From: Prinia subflava
Taxonomy: Eukaryota > Chordata > Aves > Passeriformes > Cisticolidae
NCBI RefSeq assembly: GCF_021018805.1
Contig: NC_086258.1
Span: 12,173,100-12,237,099, forward strand
Direction: 5' to 3'
Length of the DNA stretch: 64,000 bases
Notes under the pieces: model-generated
Told to the model about the DNA's origin: nothing
Databases searched by the model: none
The model's input: only the letters and a program-made list of their open reading frames with translations
Part shown: positions 1 through 12,700 of the stretch, in pieces
Position numbering within the stretch: position 1 is the first letter of the stretch
How the letters are laid out: the number at the start of each line of letters is the position of its first letter
Program-made: the position numbers and the translations under genes

Positions 1-246
1 GGACAGCATCTGGTGAGGGCTGGGGACCCAGGGCACAGCAGGGACAGCATCTGGTGAGGGCTGGGGACCCAGGGCACAGCAGGGACAGCATCTGGTGAGG
101 GCTGGGGACCCAGGGCACAGCAGGGACAGCATCTGGTGAGGGCTGGGGACCCAGGGCACAGCAGGGACAGCATCTGGTGAGGGCTGGGGACCCAGGGCAC
201 AGCAGGGACAGCATCTGGTGAGGGCTGGGGACCCGGGGCACAGCAG
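1..246. repeat. 41-bp minisatellite, six copies, open at the left edge
   Basis: Copies begin at 1, 42, 83, 124, 165 and 206; a seventh is truncated. The unit contains ggacagcatctggtgaggg and ggacccagggcacagcag. Copies are nearly identical, so the array is young or homogenised. It lies in a RPTOR intron, 370 nt before the exon at 617, and probably continues upstream. Confidence 0.95.
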
Positions 247-616
247 GGACAGCTGGCCCTTTGTCCTGGCTCTCTCTCAGCAGGTGGAGGTGTTGAAATC
301 CTGCCCTGGCAGGGTGGGCAGGCCCTGGCACAGGTGCCCAGAGCAGCTGTGGCTGCCCCTGGATCCCTGGCAGTGTCCCAGGTTGGGCAGGGCCTGGAGC
401 AGCCTGGGACAGTGGCAGGTGTCCCTGCCATGGCAGGGGTGGCACTGGGTGGGCTCTGAGGTTGTTGCAGCCCAAACCATTCCAGAGTTCCATGACACGT
501 TATTAATCAAACGATGCCAAACTCCAAAGGAGAAATCCCAAATCTGGTAACCAGTGCATCTCTTCACAGCTTGCACAGAGAGCTGAAAACTGACGGGCTG
601 TTTCTTCCTCCCACAG
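247..616 (+). other. RPTOR intron, right part
   Basis: Intronic sequence between the 41-bp array and the exon at 617. It holds one CR1 fragment (296-512) and a normal acceptor; nothing else is seen. Confidence 0.8.
296..512 (+). mobile_element. CR1 LINE 3' fragment (sense)
   Basis: It carries the block shared by many elements in this window: gagcagctgtggctgcccct, then gcagcctgggacagtggcag and cccaaaccattcca. The 5' truncation and this tail are typical of avian CR1. Confidence 0.8.
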
Positions 617-741
617 TTTTTGGGACTGGGAGAAAGGGGAAAAGCTGGATTATTTCCACAACGGGAACCCTCGGTACACGCGGATCACAGCCATGGAGTA
701 CCTGAACGGGCAGGACTGCTCCCTGCTGCTCACTGCCACAG
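617..741 (+). CDS. RPTOR: RPTOR coding exon (window exon 1)
   Basis: The acceptor is cttcctcccacag and the donor gtgagg at 742. The exon starts with one base of a split codon and ends with one base (ACA G). It encodes FWDWEKGEKLDYFHNGNP through QDCSLLLTAT, the start of a WD40 blade in the raptor propeller. Confidence 0.96.
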
Positions 742-3700
742 GTGAGGGACACTGTGCCACCCTGGGGCCCTGGCACTGTGCCAGTCCAGCTGAGTTCCTC
801 TGGACCTGCTTCTCTCCCCTCCATGGGCTGTCCCAGCCTGGCTCTTCCCTCCCTGCCCTCACGTGCCTGCTCCCAGCTCGGGGCCATTTCCAGGATCAAA
901 CCTGCAAGTTCTTCCTGGCAGCACTGAGAGCTCTCAAGGAGGTGCTGCAAAGACTTTCCAAGGACTGACCAGTCCCACACTTGCTGCAGCCGTTCCCATC
1001 TGAGTCTTTGCTTGGTTGTGCTCACCCCTCCTGTGGCACACCCGGGACAAGGTGATTTTAGTGGTTAAAGCTGCTGTGCAGAGCTGAAATTGTGCAGCAA
1101 CCAAAACAGAGGAGCTCCAGTTCTGTTCCTTGTGCTGTGCTCCTGTGGAGCAGGCAGGGCTCAGCCTCACACCAAACCTGTCTGAGTTTCTCTGCTGTCC
1201 TCGTCTCACCTGAGCTGCTCTCCAGCTGCATTGAGAGGAGGAGACCTTGCCCAGTCTCTGGTCTGTAAAGCTGTGAGTCAGATCTGCTCCTCTCCCAAGG
1301 AACCATTCCAAAGCTGGCACTCAGAGTGTTTTCAACAGCTTCTCCAGCTTCCTGCTCAACTGTGCAGGTTGGGTGTAATTAAGGGAGGGGGAAGGGGAGC
1401 TGAGAGAGCCTTTAGGACATATTTCTTTCAATTTATTGATTCTTAGCACAAAAATTTCACAGATGGGGAGCAAATTGAAAAAAATACACAGTGTTCTTGA
1501 AAGATTTGCTGCTGATGGGCTGGGCTTTGATGCTGCTGCTTCTGTGGGGCTGTTTTGTGTTGAGTGGGTACTTGTGTGGCCCTCGGCACCAATCCAGAGA
1601 TGAATCCTGGAGAAAATGTCAAGGAAATGGAGAGAGATTGAATGTCAGGTGTTGTTCAAGGGAGGAGAAAAGCTCTTCCAGAACAGCTCCAGTAGAACAA
1701 AGCTTTAGGTTTCTTGCATGTAAATTAGAGAGGAAAAACAACTCCAACTAAAAGTGTTCAAGTGACACTCAGAGATCTGGGGTCTGTGTGACTTCAGTTC
1801 TGCCTCTCCTCTTCTTCCTCGTGCTCGAGGAGCTGCGGGAGCTGCACCAGCAGTGACTTTGCTTTGTGTTCTTTCTCTGTGCTCCCCAAGACGATGGTGC
1901 CATCAGAGTGTGGAAGAACTTTGCAGACCTGGAGAAGAACCCAGAGATGGTGACAGCCTGGCAGGGGCTGTCAGACATGCTGCCAAGCACACGAGGTGGG
2001 TCCTGCCGAGGTTTCTGGGGAGAAGGTGAAAATCAGCCTTTGTGCAGCTTTGCAGGTGGCACTCGTGACCTCCTTTAGCCCCAGCTCCAGTTTTGGCACT
2101 CGTTCTTCCCTGTTTATTGTGGGTCAGGAGGTGGCAGAGGAACTTGTGGTCTAAATCTGGCACGTGCAGAAGGGCAGCACAGTGAGACATCGGCCTGTGT
2201 GGAATGTTGGGAAAGCTGGGCAGAAAAGGGTGTAAAAAGGAGCATTGGCATCCAGCCACGCATGGGATGGAGCCAGAAAACCAGTTTGTGTAACCCTGAA
2301 ATCTGTTTTAGGACATTACAGGAGGTTTCAGGATGTTAAAGGAGGGTTTAGGATATTACAGGAGGTTTTAGGGTGTTAAGGAGGTTTTACAGCATTCCAG
2401 GAGGTGGATGTTCCGTCCTTCCCAGACCTCATCAGGTGCTAATGCTCTAAGGACAGTTCTCTGTCCCTTGAATATTTCTAATGAGGGCTGCAGGTTTTTC
2501 TCTGTGTGCTGTGGTTCAATCAGCACTTTGTGGGATTGATGGAGGAAGTGCTGGATGAGGCTGCCCGTGCTGTGCAGGAGGTCGGATGAGATGACCATCA
2601 TCATTCATCCTGACCTTAAAAGCTGACAGTTCTCATTTCTGAGCTGATGTGGTTCATCCCAGGAGCCTGACACAGCTCTTTCAGCTATTCATTGGATTTT
2701 CCTGGGGCTGCCTCGTGTGTGCTGTTCCTCCCTCCCTGTGTGGCTCAGGGAGCAGGAGCTGTGTCTGAGGCACTGCAGGCTCTGCCTCACCCAGGGCACT
2801 GCCCAGAGCTGAGGAGGAGCTGCTGGAAGTTCAGAGCCTGCTGTGCAAATGGCAGGACCTGCCCTTTCCAAGGTGGCAGCAGGGGCAGGAGGGGCTGCTG
2901 TGAGCAGGCAGGGCCTGGCTCTGCTCGGGGACAGCAAGCCCAGGAGCTGTGACAGGCTGCCCTTGGTGGTGTCACTCTGTAGCTCTGTGCACCAGCTTTC
3001 CTGGCTGCTGGTTGATGTTTCCCACCCCAGGATTCAGGATTTGGTTTCTTGGTGCTGGGAGTGCCCCGGGGCTGCCCTGGCTCTGGCCTTGGGCAGGGAG
3101 GGTGCTGGAATTCCCTCATCCCAGCCCCATTGTCCTGCCTCCCCTTCCACGTGCCCCGTGCCAGGGCAGAGCCCGTGCTGGTTGTGCCTCACTCTGGACA
3201 GGATTCAACACCCAGGAAGGATTTTCAGTGCCTGACACTGCAGAACAGGCTCAGAGAGCTCTGAGAGCTGGGTGGTTCCCTTTGCCAAAACAGGACTGGG
3301 GAAACTTTTAAATCTCTTCTCTTTAGGATTGGGGGTTTTTTTCCCCTTGGCTTTTTCTTTCCCTTGTGGACTGAAGCAGTCTGGGGCCTGTTTCCTTTGC
3401 CTTCCACCTTCCCAGCAGACTGGGCAGAAGAGAAGGACAGATCTTTGTGGAGAGAGAAATAAATGTAGCCACTTCAAAAGAGCCAAGTGGAGCAAGTCCC
3501 CGTGGAGATGAGAGTCTTCAGAGTCATCTGCTGCCAAGACCACAGCTGTGGTCCAGCACTGCCTCAGAAAACTGAGGATGCATTTTGAACCTGCAGAGCT
3601 CAGGAGTTTTACTGGAGTTTGTTTGCTCCCACTATTGATTTCCTTCCCTCCTCTCCCAGCTTTTCCCCTGTGTCATAATGTCACACTCACCTCTGAACTG

Positions 3701-6700
3701 CTCTTGAGAACTGCCAGAACATGACGAGAACGTGACTTTCAGGGCCATTTTCCCACTTACAAAGGGAGAGAGGAATATGTAACACCTAAATACATCCTTG
3801 GGAAGCTCAAAAGGCAGCCCTGGGTTGTGTGAGATGGGCAGTGACACACGCAGGGGCTGCTGAGAGGGGCAGCAGCCAGGTCAGGCACAGAATTTCATCC
3901 TTCCTTCCCCTGGGAGGTCAGGGCTGAGCTGGCACGGCCAGGCTGGGGGTGCTGGTTCCCTGTGTGCCCTCCCAGGGGTGGGCACAGAAACCCTGACCCT
4001 GGCAGGAGCCCTGGGGATCTGTGCAGACCCCAGGAGTTCCTGGGATTTCTGTCTGTCTCTCCTGCTGTGTGGGGAGCAGGGCCCAGCTGAGGCAGAGCAG
4101 GGCTCCTCGTCCCTGCAGAGCCTTCAGCTCTGTGCTGGAGTGAGGGAGGGAGGCACGTGCTGCTCTGGGTGCTGCTGCTTCTCCTTCATGCCCTTCAGTT
4201 GGAGCTGCTGTTTCTAAGCCCTGTTTCAAGCTGGTTTTTGCTCTGGCTGACCGAGTGCCCCCGAGCACCACCCGCTGACCGCTGTCTCCTCACAGGTCTG
4301 GCCCGGAGGGTGTCCATCTACCTGGACAGAAGCAAGCAGGGAGGTGAGTGCTGCTGCTGTTCCCTGTGCTCAGGAGCTCCTCAGGGTGGTTGGTTTTTGG
4401 TTTTGGTGTGGTCTGAGGGACTTCTGGCTCCCTGGGCAAAGGAGTCTCCGTGTCAGCCTCTCCGAGCTCCCTCAGCCACAGGAGGCGTGGGGGGATTTGG
4501 GGGTCTCCCTTTTCCAGGGAGATTTCAAAGCATCCCTGGACTGAAGGCTTTGAGTGGGAGGTTCCCAGAGGATCCAACCTAAAGCTGGTGTGGCTTTGGC
4601 TGGGGTTTATTTGTGACACACCAGGGCTGTAAAGGTCCTGTGGAAAGGAGGTGCTGGGGAGTCTTTCCCAGCAGCCTCAGAATCCTGGACACTTGGCAGA
4701 GATAAGGCAAAGAGGAAAGAGGAGAAATGTAGGTTGGATCCATGGGAGTAATCCTTCCCTGGCAGGGTGGGCAGCCCTGGCACAGGGTGCCAGAGCAGCT
4801 GTGGCTGCCCCTGGATCCCTGGCAGTGCCCAAGGCCAGGCTGGACACTGGGGCTGGACAGCCTGGGACAGTGGGAGGTGTCCCTGCCATGACAGGGGTGG
4901 CACTGGATGGGCTGTGCCCAACCCAAACCCTTCTGTGATTCTGGAGCTCTGATGAATGTCACAGATTCTGCTCTGCCACGTGGAGGGGGGTGAGGGAAGT
5001 CCCCAGCCTTGTCCCACAGGAGCCGTGCAGGTCTGTGTGGCTCTGATCCCCTTTCCCAGCAGGGTGGGCAGCAGGTTGATGTGTCAGGGCACTCTGGGGC
5101 CCATCCGGGGCTGCTCTGACATCATCACCTCCGGATGTTCATCAATTATTGATATTTGCTGACTGATCAGAGCTGCCTGTGTCTGCACTGATTAATCACC
5201 GCGCTCCTGGCAGGGGCTGATTCACAGCTCGTTAGTGGAGTTCAGCAAATCTCGGTGGCTGTGGGAGCTGGGGCAGGAGTGAGCAGAGCTGATGTGTGGC
5301 TGCTGCTGCTGCCTGGCTCCGAAATCCCCCAGCAAAGGCTAAAATTAGCAGGACTTGGCTGCAGGGAATCCCCGCTCGGAGAGGCGGGCATGGAGCAGGT
5401 TCCGGGAATTCCGGAGTGGATCGATGCCGTGCTGCCAGCCCACAGCAGCCCCTGCCCACGCCAGGGCAGGTCGATAAAAGCCTCCTCCAGCTGCCTCTGC
5501 TCTCCCGGTGACAAAGGCAGCACCAGCATTCCCCCTTCCCTCTGGAGAACTGTAAAAATGTGTGGAGTTAGCGCTCTCCTGGCAGCAAAGCACATCAGCG
5601 ATGTTTGGATCCTGCCCCACCCCTGCAAGTGTCCCAGGCCAGGCTGGATGGAGCTTGAGCAGGGGGACAGCTCCAGCCTGCACCAGGAGCTGCCCAAGGG
5701 ACCAGGCTGGGGCTCACCCTGGGGACCAGGGCACAGGGAAGGGCAGGGAGGCTCCCACACCTCCAGGAGCCCACGGCAGGAGCGAGGGCTGCGGGAGCAG
5801 CAACACAGTTCTGGTCAGATTATTGATGGCAATAGAACCATTGGAGAAATTGCAGCTCCGGGGATTTGTGTTGTTTTAATTGAATTCCCAGCATCCCAGC
5901 TCCTGCTGTCCCTCACTGCAGAGTCTTTGGCAGGAGGAGGGTGACACTTTTTGAGAGGATGTTGTAGAAATTAATGATGAGTGAGGTCATCCAACCCTCC
6001 CACTGCTTCCTGGAAGTTAAAGCAGGGATGTGCTTCACTGCTTAACCAGGAGGGCCCGTGATTAAGAAATGATCAGTTGGAATCCAGGATGCTTTTCTAT
6101 TGTGTTCCATGTGGGTATTCCTGATTCCACTGAAATGCCAAGGACAGCCTGGCCTGTTCAGGCGTTGCAGGGGAATGCAGATGTTGGGAATGCAGCTGCT
6201 TTCACCACATGAGCACTGGAATTTGTCCATGCAATTGTCCCATCCAGGCAAATATCTCTGGCTCAGGGGCAGTCCTGAGGGAGCAGGCATGGGAAGTTCT
6301 ACCTTCAGGAGCAGCTGCTGGTGTGGATAAACTCAGCCATGCACAACTGCCAGTGCTGGCTTTAAAAGGCTCAAAGACAAACAAACAAACCCCCAAACCA
6401 AAAAACAACAACACCTCCACCACAGACATTTAAAAACTCCTTTCCCTGAGCTGTGGAAGATTTGTTGCTCATTATCTAAGAACATAATATCCCTTAGGGG
6501 AAAATTGTGCTCTTAGCTGCTGATGCATTGCAGCAGTGCAGGGCTGGTTCCTGCAGCCCGTGGGTTCTGGGAGCACCAGGATCCCATCACTGGCCTGTGC
6601 CAGGGGCTGTGCAGGTGCTCAGAGCAGCACCTGTGGGCAGGAGGGGCTGGGAGCAGCTCAGGTGCCAAGCCCAGGAGCCAAAGCCCTGTGGGTGGGCTGC

Positions 6701-9700
6701 AGGCTCAGTTGTAACATCCTGGAGTAGGACCTCTGTTAATTAAAAAGGAAATGATCATTAGTATTCAATCCCACGTTTGCTCCTCATCCCAAAATACTAT
6801 GAATTGAGCATGGAAACATGAGCCAATCCTGTCTCATCTCTGCCGTGCAAACCTTTGCTCGTACATAGAAATAGTTCAGCTATTTCTGTCTCATTCCATA
6901 CTGTGAGTGCCAGCTCTGGATGGAACATTTCGCAGTCAGAGGAAGCTTTCCTTCCCCTCACACCCTTCCAAGTGACTGACATTTCTGTACAAGGGCTTTT
7001 CTGCTCTTCACACAGGTTGGAACTCTGGTTCAGCATTCCCAGTTGCATCCCCTTTCTGGCCAGGGCACGACTGGGCAAAGCCCAGGGCTCAGCACAGGCA
7101 CCTTTGCAGCCAGGACCCTGCACCACCAGGCACATCCTTGCTTTGGGATGATCCAAACCCTGCTCTTCCCTCTTCCAGGGAGCAGCAGTTATCCCTGAGC
7201 TAAACTGTTGAAGTTTTAATAGGAAAGGCAGGGACTGCAAGGTCGCGAGCCCCACCATACCCAGCATCATCCCTGGCAGTGTCCAGGGCCAGGCTGGGCA
7301 GGGCTTGGAGCAGTCTGGGGTAGTGGAAGGTGGCAGGGGTGGAATGAGGTGGTTGTTAAGGTCCTTTCCAACCCAAACCGTTCCAGCATTCCATGATCAT
7401 CTCCCTCCTTTTTCTCCAGCCTGCTTGGGAGTGAATCCTTTTCCTTTCCATCTGCTTGTCTGCCATGGGAATCTTTGTGTGATCCCTCTGGAGCCCCTTC
7501 CCTCATGAGGCTTTCCCTGCCCTTCTCAATGTCTTTGCTGAATATCCTCAGTGACAGCTCCTGACAGGCACCTCAGGAGAGGCACCAGAAATGCCAACTC
7601 TGCCCCAAACCCCCCTCCCTGTGCCCCTCCTCGGAACAGCCCTGGAGCTGCAGCTGGAGGGGACTTGGTGCTGGTCAGAGAGAAACCATTCCTTCAGACT
7701 GGGGAATGTTCCTGGGAAACTGGGAGCTCTGGAGCTACCTCGGAGCTCTTTGCCTGCTGAACTCCACGGGGATGGTAATGGCCAGATCCATCTCAGCTGC
7801 CAGGTTTATGCTGTCACATGGGCTGTAAACAGATGACAAATGCAAACACTTCAGTGCTGTTTATCATCTCCATCACTGCCTGCTTGTTTGCCTCAGCTCT
7901 CCAGCCCTGGAGCTGCCAGGCAATCTGAAGGAACAATCCATTTGACTAAAGATAAAGATCCAGGCTCCCAGGTCAGCCCAGAGTCCCGAATTCCTGCACT
8001 GAGGTGAGGGACTGTCAGTAAACATCAGTGACCCCCTCCATGGACGTGGCACCATGAGGAATCGGCTCGGATGTGATGCTTAGGAAGGAGAGAGGGGCAG
8101 AATGTTTCCTCTGAAGCTGTGCAAAACAAGGTCATTCCATCCTGCTGGAGGAGAACTCGGTGTTGATGGGATGTGTCTGCTGTTTCCTTTGTGCTCTGTA
8201 ACGTGGATGTTCTGCTGCAAGGTACTTGTGGCCCTTTGGTGACAAAAGAGCTCACTGGGGCAGGCTCAGATCTCCTGCTGGGGATGACTGCAGACAAATG
8301 CACGTTTTTACCTTGTGCACAAGCACGATGTGGAGTGGAGACTCGGGCATGGTGCTGAAGGCACTGTGAGTGCTGGGGCAGGAGCTGCAGTCCTGATGCA
8401 TTGCAGAGGGTTCTGACTCCAGTTCTGTGGTTATGAAACACTGCTCAGCACCAGAGGCTTGGTCTGGCATGGAGGGGAGGGTGGACAACTGCTCTGAGAG
8501 GCAGGGATGCTGCTCTGGGAGGCAGGGATGCTGCTCTGAGGCAGGAATTCTGCTGCTGTCCCTGCCCTCCCGAGGGGCTGGAAGCAGACACCACACCTGG
8601 AGTTCTCTGGTTCCCTCTTGAGGTGCTCCCGGGGTTTCTGTTTGTGTTTTTACCTCAGTGTGGACTGGATGTTGTGCTGAACTTCCCCTGGAGATTGATC
8701 TGTGCCCTCAGGGATGAGGAGCAAAAGCTCCTGTGAGGGTGTTTGAGCTGTTCCAGCTGCAGGGTGTTCCCCTCCTCAGCAGTCAGTGCAGCACACTGCT
8801 TTGTGCTCCCACCAGCTGTTAAATTCACTCTATTGCAGCCCTGACTTGGCTGTTCCTTGCCCAGGAACATCTCCCACATCTTTCTGGTAGAACGAGGAGT
8901 CAGTCCAGGAGCTCTCAGGTGTTGCTGTGTGAGGTGGCACCAGCTGAGTCTCTTCAGTCAGCATTTATTGTTCTCCTGAGGTGCTGGGCACTCCTGGAAG
9001 TTGTGTTCCCCTCCCACAGGGACCAGCCATGCTCAGCTTCCCTCAGCACCCAGACCAGGGGGCAAAGGCCGTGTTTGGGCTCAAATCCAGGGGCAGCTGA
9101 TTCAGTCCCACCTGGAGGATGTGTGGGGTGTCTGTGTGTGTAATTTTCCATTTCCTCTGGCAGTGAAATGTCTGGAACACGAGGTGAGGAGAGCTGATGC
9201 TCCAAGGAGTGCAGCTCTGCCCGTGCTGGCACTGATTTGCACCCCTGCCTTGCTGTGTCTCAGGAGCAGGGATGGTGGTGGACTGGGAACAAGAAACCGG
9301 GCTCCTGATGACCTCGGGAGACGTGAGGATCATCCGGATCTGGGACACGGATCGGGAAATGAAAGTACAGGTAACACCCGTGGGCTTGTGCCAGCACCTT
9401 CTCCCTGCTGGAGCCCAAAGCACTGGGACTGCTCTGTGAGGAGCTGCCAGCTCCTGGAGCTCCTGCTTCCCTGCTTCCCTGCTTCCCTGCCTCCCTGCTC
9501 TTCCCTGCCCCAGGATCACCTTCCAAGGTCAATAAAACCAGGCAGATACTCAGGGAGCGTCAGGGCTCCCCTGGAAGGTGCTGTGCTGGTCTGGGTGGGC
9601 AGCAATGTTTGGGGAAACTGAGGCTCAGGAATCCAGAGGGGTCACTGGGATGCACAGGGGGCACTGGGATGCACAGGGAGCACTGGGATGCACAGGGGGC

Positions 9701-12700
9701 ACTGGGATGCACAGGGAGCACTGGGATGCACAGGGAGCACTGGGATGCACAGGGGGCACTGGGATGCACAGGGGGCACTGGGATGCACAGGGAGCACTGG
9801 GATGCACAGGGAGCACTGGGATGCACAGGGAGCACTGGGATTCACAGGGGGCACTGGGATGCACAGGGAGCACTGGGATGCACAGGGAGCACTGGGATGC
9901 AGGCAGGCACTGGGATGCAGTTGGATTTCATAGGAACAGGTAACTGGAGTGCAGTAAAAGTCAGTGGAAGCACACACAGCTCCCTGGGCCGTGTGACAGG
10001 GAAGGGCCCTGCCCCTGTTCCTGTCAGCCACAATCACGTGGAAGTTTCTCAGAAATCCCAAGGAGGAGCAGGTGGTCGGTGAGAATGGAGGCACCATGCT
10101 GGAATAAAAAGGAAGTGGAGTTTTCAAAGCTTCTCGAAATTAATTACCCTTGGATGAACATTAATTGCGACACTTTGACCCTGTGATGCAGGATAATTAA
10201 GCCTCTGTTCATCTTAATTACTTTCACATATTATTTTTTTCTATGCAAATTAGGGAGCGGCAAAATTCAGGAGGCGAAAATCTTTTAAATGATGATGATT
10301 AATGATTGCACCGAAAGTATCTAAAAACATGTTGTTTCTTTTTTTAATTGCAAAGATTGGGTGTTGAAATTCAAGTGATTGGAACTTCCTGACTCAGTAA
10401 CTGGGAAAGTGAGAATCAGCACAAAGAGCAGGAATAATCGAGGCAGATAAAGGTGCTTCCCTCTTTGAACTACAGAAACCCACACCTCTGGAAGCACTCG
10501 GGCTGGAGCTGGAGGAACAAGTGCTTCATTTGCACTTCTGCTGAGTGTTGCTGCTTCAAAGGAGGAGCTGGGGGTGGGCAGGGGCTGCAGCAGCCCCACG
10601 GCTGGTGCCTCTCCCCGCTCAGCCAGGCTGGAGCAGCAGCTCCAGGGGTGAATCTGCACAGAGGGAAAAACAGGGCTGAGGTGTGGAATGAGCTCCTGCA
10701 GCTCCTGCACAGGGGCCTGGGGCAGCCTGGGCTGTGGCAGGGGTGGATTGAGATGGGCTTTAAATCCTTCCCAACCCAAACCGTTCCATGGCTGTCATTC
10801 CTGCTTTTGCAGTGCTGCTCAGCGTTTTTTACTGGCTTTAACTGAAAGTGGTTTTCCTCCCAACAGGCACCAGGGATTATTCTGAGCAATTCTTTTGCCC
10901 CCAGAAGTAAAAGGGGGGAAGTGGCAGCCCGGCATGCTCCCAGCACAGCTACCCCTGCAGCTCTAGCTGCCTTTTTCCATGTCCCTTTCCCAGCACACGT
11001 CCCTGATGAGATGTGCTGGTGTCCCTGGCACCTGTGCCACAGCAGGGACGGCAGGAGGGCAGCCCTGCCTGCCTTGCTCTGGGGCTGTGCCAGGGCTCTG
11101 GAGCTGCCAAGGTGTCCCTGGTGGGCCCAGGGGCACTGGAGCTGCTCGCTGTGAGGATGGGGATGGGCAGACCTTGGCTGCAGGTCCTGCTGAGGTGCCC
11201 TGCAGCCAGGCCCTGTGTGTGCTCTCTCACAGGACATTCCCACGGGGGCTGACAGCTGTGTCACCAGCCTGTCCTGCGACTCGCACCGCTCCCTGATCGT
11301 GGCGGGGCTGGGCGACGGCTCCATCCGCGTCTTCGACAGGAGGATGGCCCTCAGTGAATGGTAACTCCCCTCTCCCGGGCTCAGGGCCCCCTCCCCGGGT
11401 CCTCCTCGCCTCACTCGTGTCCCTTTGTCCCCAGCCGGGTCATGACGTACCGGGAGCACACGGCCTGGGTGGTGAAGGCTTACCTGCAGAAGCACCCCGA
11501 GGGCAACATCATGAGTGTCAGGTACATGGTCCCGGAGCTGCCTGCCCTCCCTCACCATTCGTTTTTCCTTTTCAATTCTGTCCCTGGTATTCCAGCAGCT
11601 GGGAGGGTAAAGCTCTTGAGTTTGACATTTGCTTCAGTAATTAACTCCTGCTCCAAACTCGGGGGAGAGGAGGCAAAAGGGATGTGGAGCTTTCCTGGGA
11701 ACGTTGTTGGTGAGGTTTGGGAGTAAACAAGGTGCTGGCATCACGAGGTGTGTGAGGAGGAGGAGGGGAGCAGGAGCTGGGGTAGAATATCTTGTGCTGA
11801 GGGGGCTTTACTGCCAACATCTCCATGGGGTCATCTGGGAGAGAACAGGAGGAGGAAGGTGGATGGTGCATCTGGCAGGCACATTCTGTGCAATTCCCTA
11901 AATCCATTCCTGCTGCCTGGTAAATACTGCGGCCAGAGCAGCAGGTACTGATTTGGCCATTAAGGAACAGCAGAACAGAATTTATTGTCACAAAGCCACC
12001 ATTTGCACACAAAGAGCCTCTTTTTCTTGATTAGAAAATGGAAACAAAACATAATTTTCTGGGATTCAGAACATTCCTGAGGCAGGGGATGGGCCAGCAA
12101 AAATGTATTAAGATTTTCAGACGGGGGATTATGTGATGCAGCTGCCAGATTTGTCGAGCTCCCATACTGGAGTTTTTAATCTTCCTCTGTAAGCTCCTCC
12201 AGCAGCTCCAGGGGTCAGGTCCCTGTGCCCAGGGCTGAGGGCTGGTAGTCCCCTCTCCTCAGGGCCCTCCCAGCCTGGGAGCTGCTGAGCTGTGAGGGAA
12301 CGTTGGGCTTCAGAAGGGCGGTCTGGGCTCTTCCCAGAGGAGCTCAGGTTGTGCAGCTGAGCCACCTCCCCTCCAGCCCTCCCAGCTCCCTCTGCCTCAG
12401 CTGACAGTAAAATCCAAGGAAAACAAAGGGTGGGACACAGTGAGATGCTGGTGTCCACACACTTGAGGGGGGGATGGCACCAGCACATCCCCTCTGCTTG
12501 CAGCTTTCCAGGGCAATTTCCAGCTCTGCAAAGCAGCAGCAATTTGGGGCTGGGTGTACTGGGTGTGCCAGGGCAGGGAGGGCACACTCAGCAATGGGCT
12601 GGGAGCGAGAGAAGCGGTGTGGGATCAGCAGTGAGGGATCAGCAATGAGGGATCAGCAGTGAGGGATCAGCAGTGAGGGATCAGTGAGGGATCAGCAGTG

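Larger units (their letters stand above)
4344..9263 (+). other. RPTOR intron after the optional exon
   Basis: An intron of 4.9 kb holding CR1 fragments at 4740-4952 and 7268-7400 and a small CR1-like piece near 5625-5660. An AT-rich candidate regulatory island lies at 5098-5245 and a 22-bp repeat at 8490-8546. The rest is single-copy. Confidence 0.75.
9371..11232 (+). other. RPTOR intron with minisatellite and AT-rich island
   Basis: It holds the 19-bp array (9643-9920), the AT-rich island (10128-10345) and a CR1 fragment (10688-10795). The remainder is single-copy GC-rich intron. Confidence 0.8.

Noticed and set aside
9578..10082. Long open frames with GCTGGTGMHREHWDAQ-like repeats on both strands
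   Set aside because: They come entirely from the 19-bp minisatellite, whose unit lacks stops in several frames; no family match, no splice context.
10470..11558. 362-codon minus-strand ORF
   Set aside because: It spans two RPTOR exons antisense; only the sense strand matches raptor. It is an ORF shadow.
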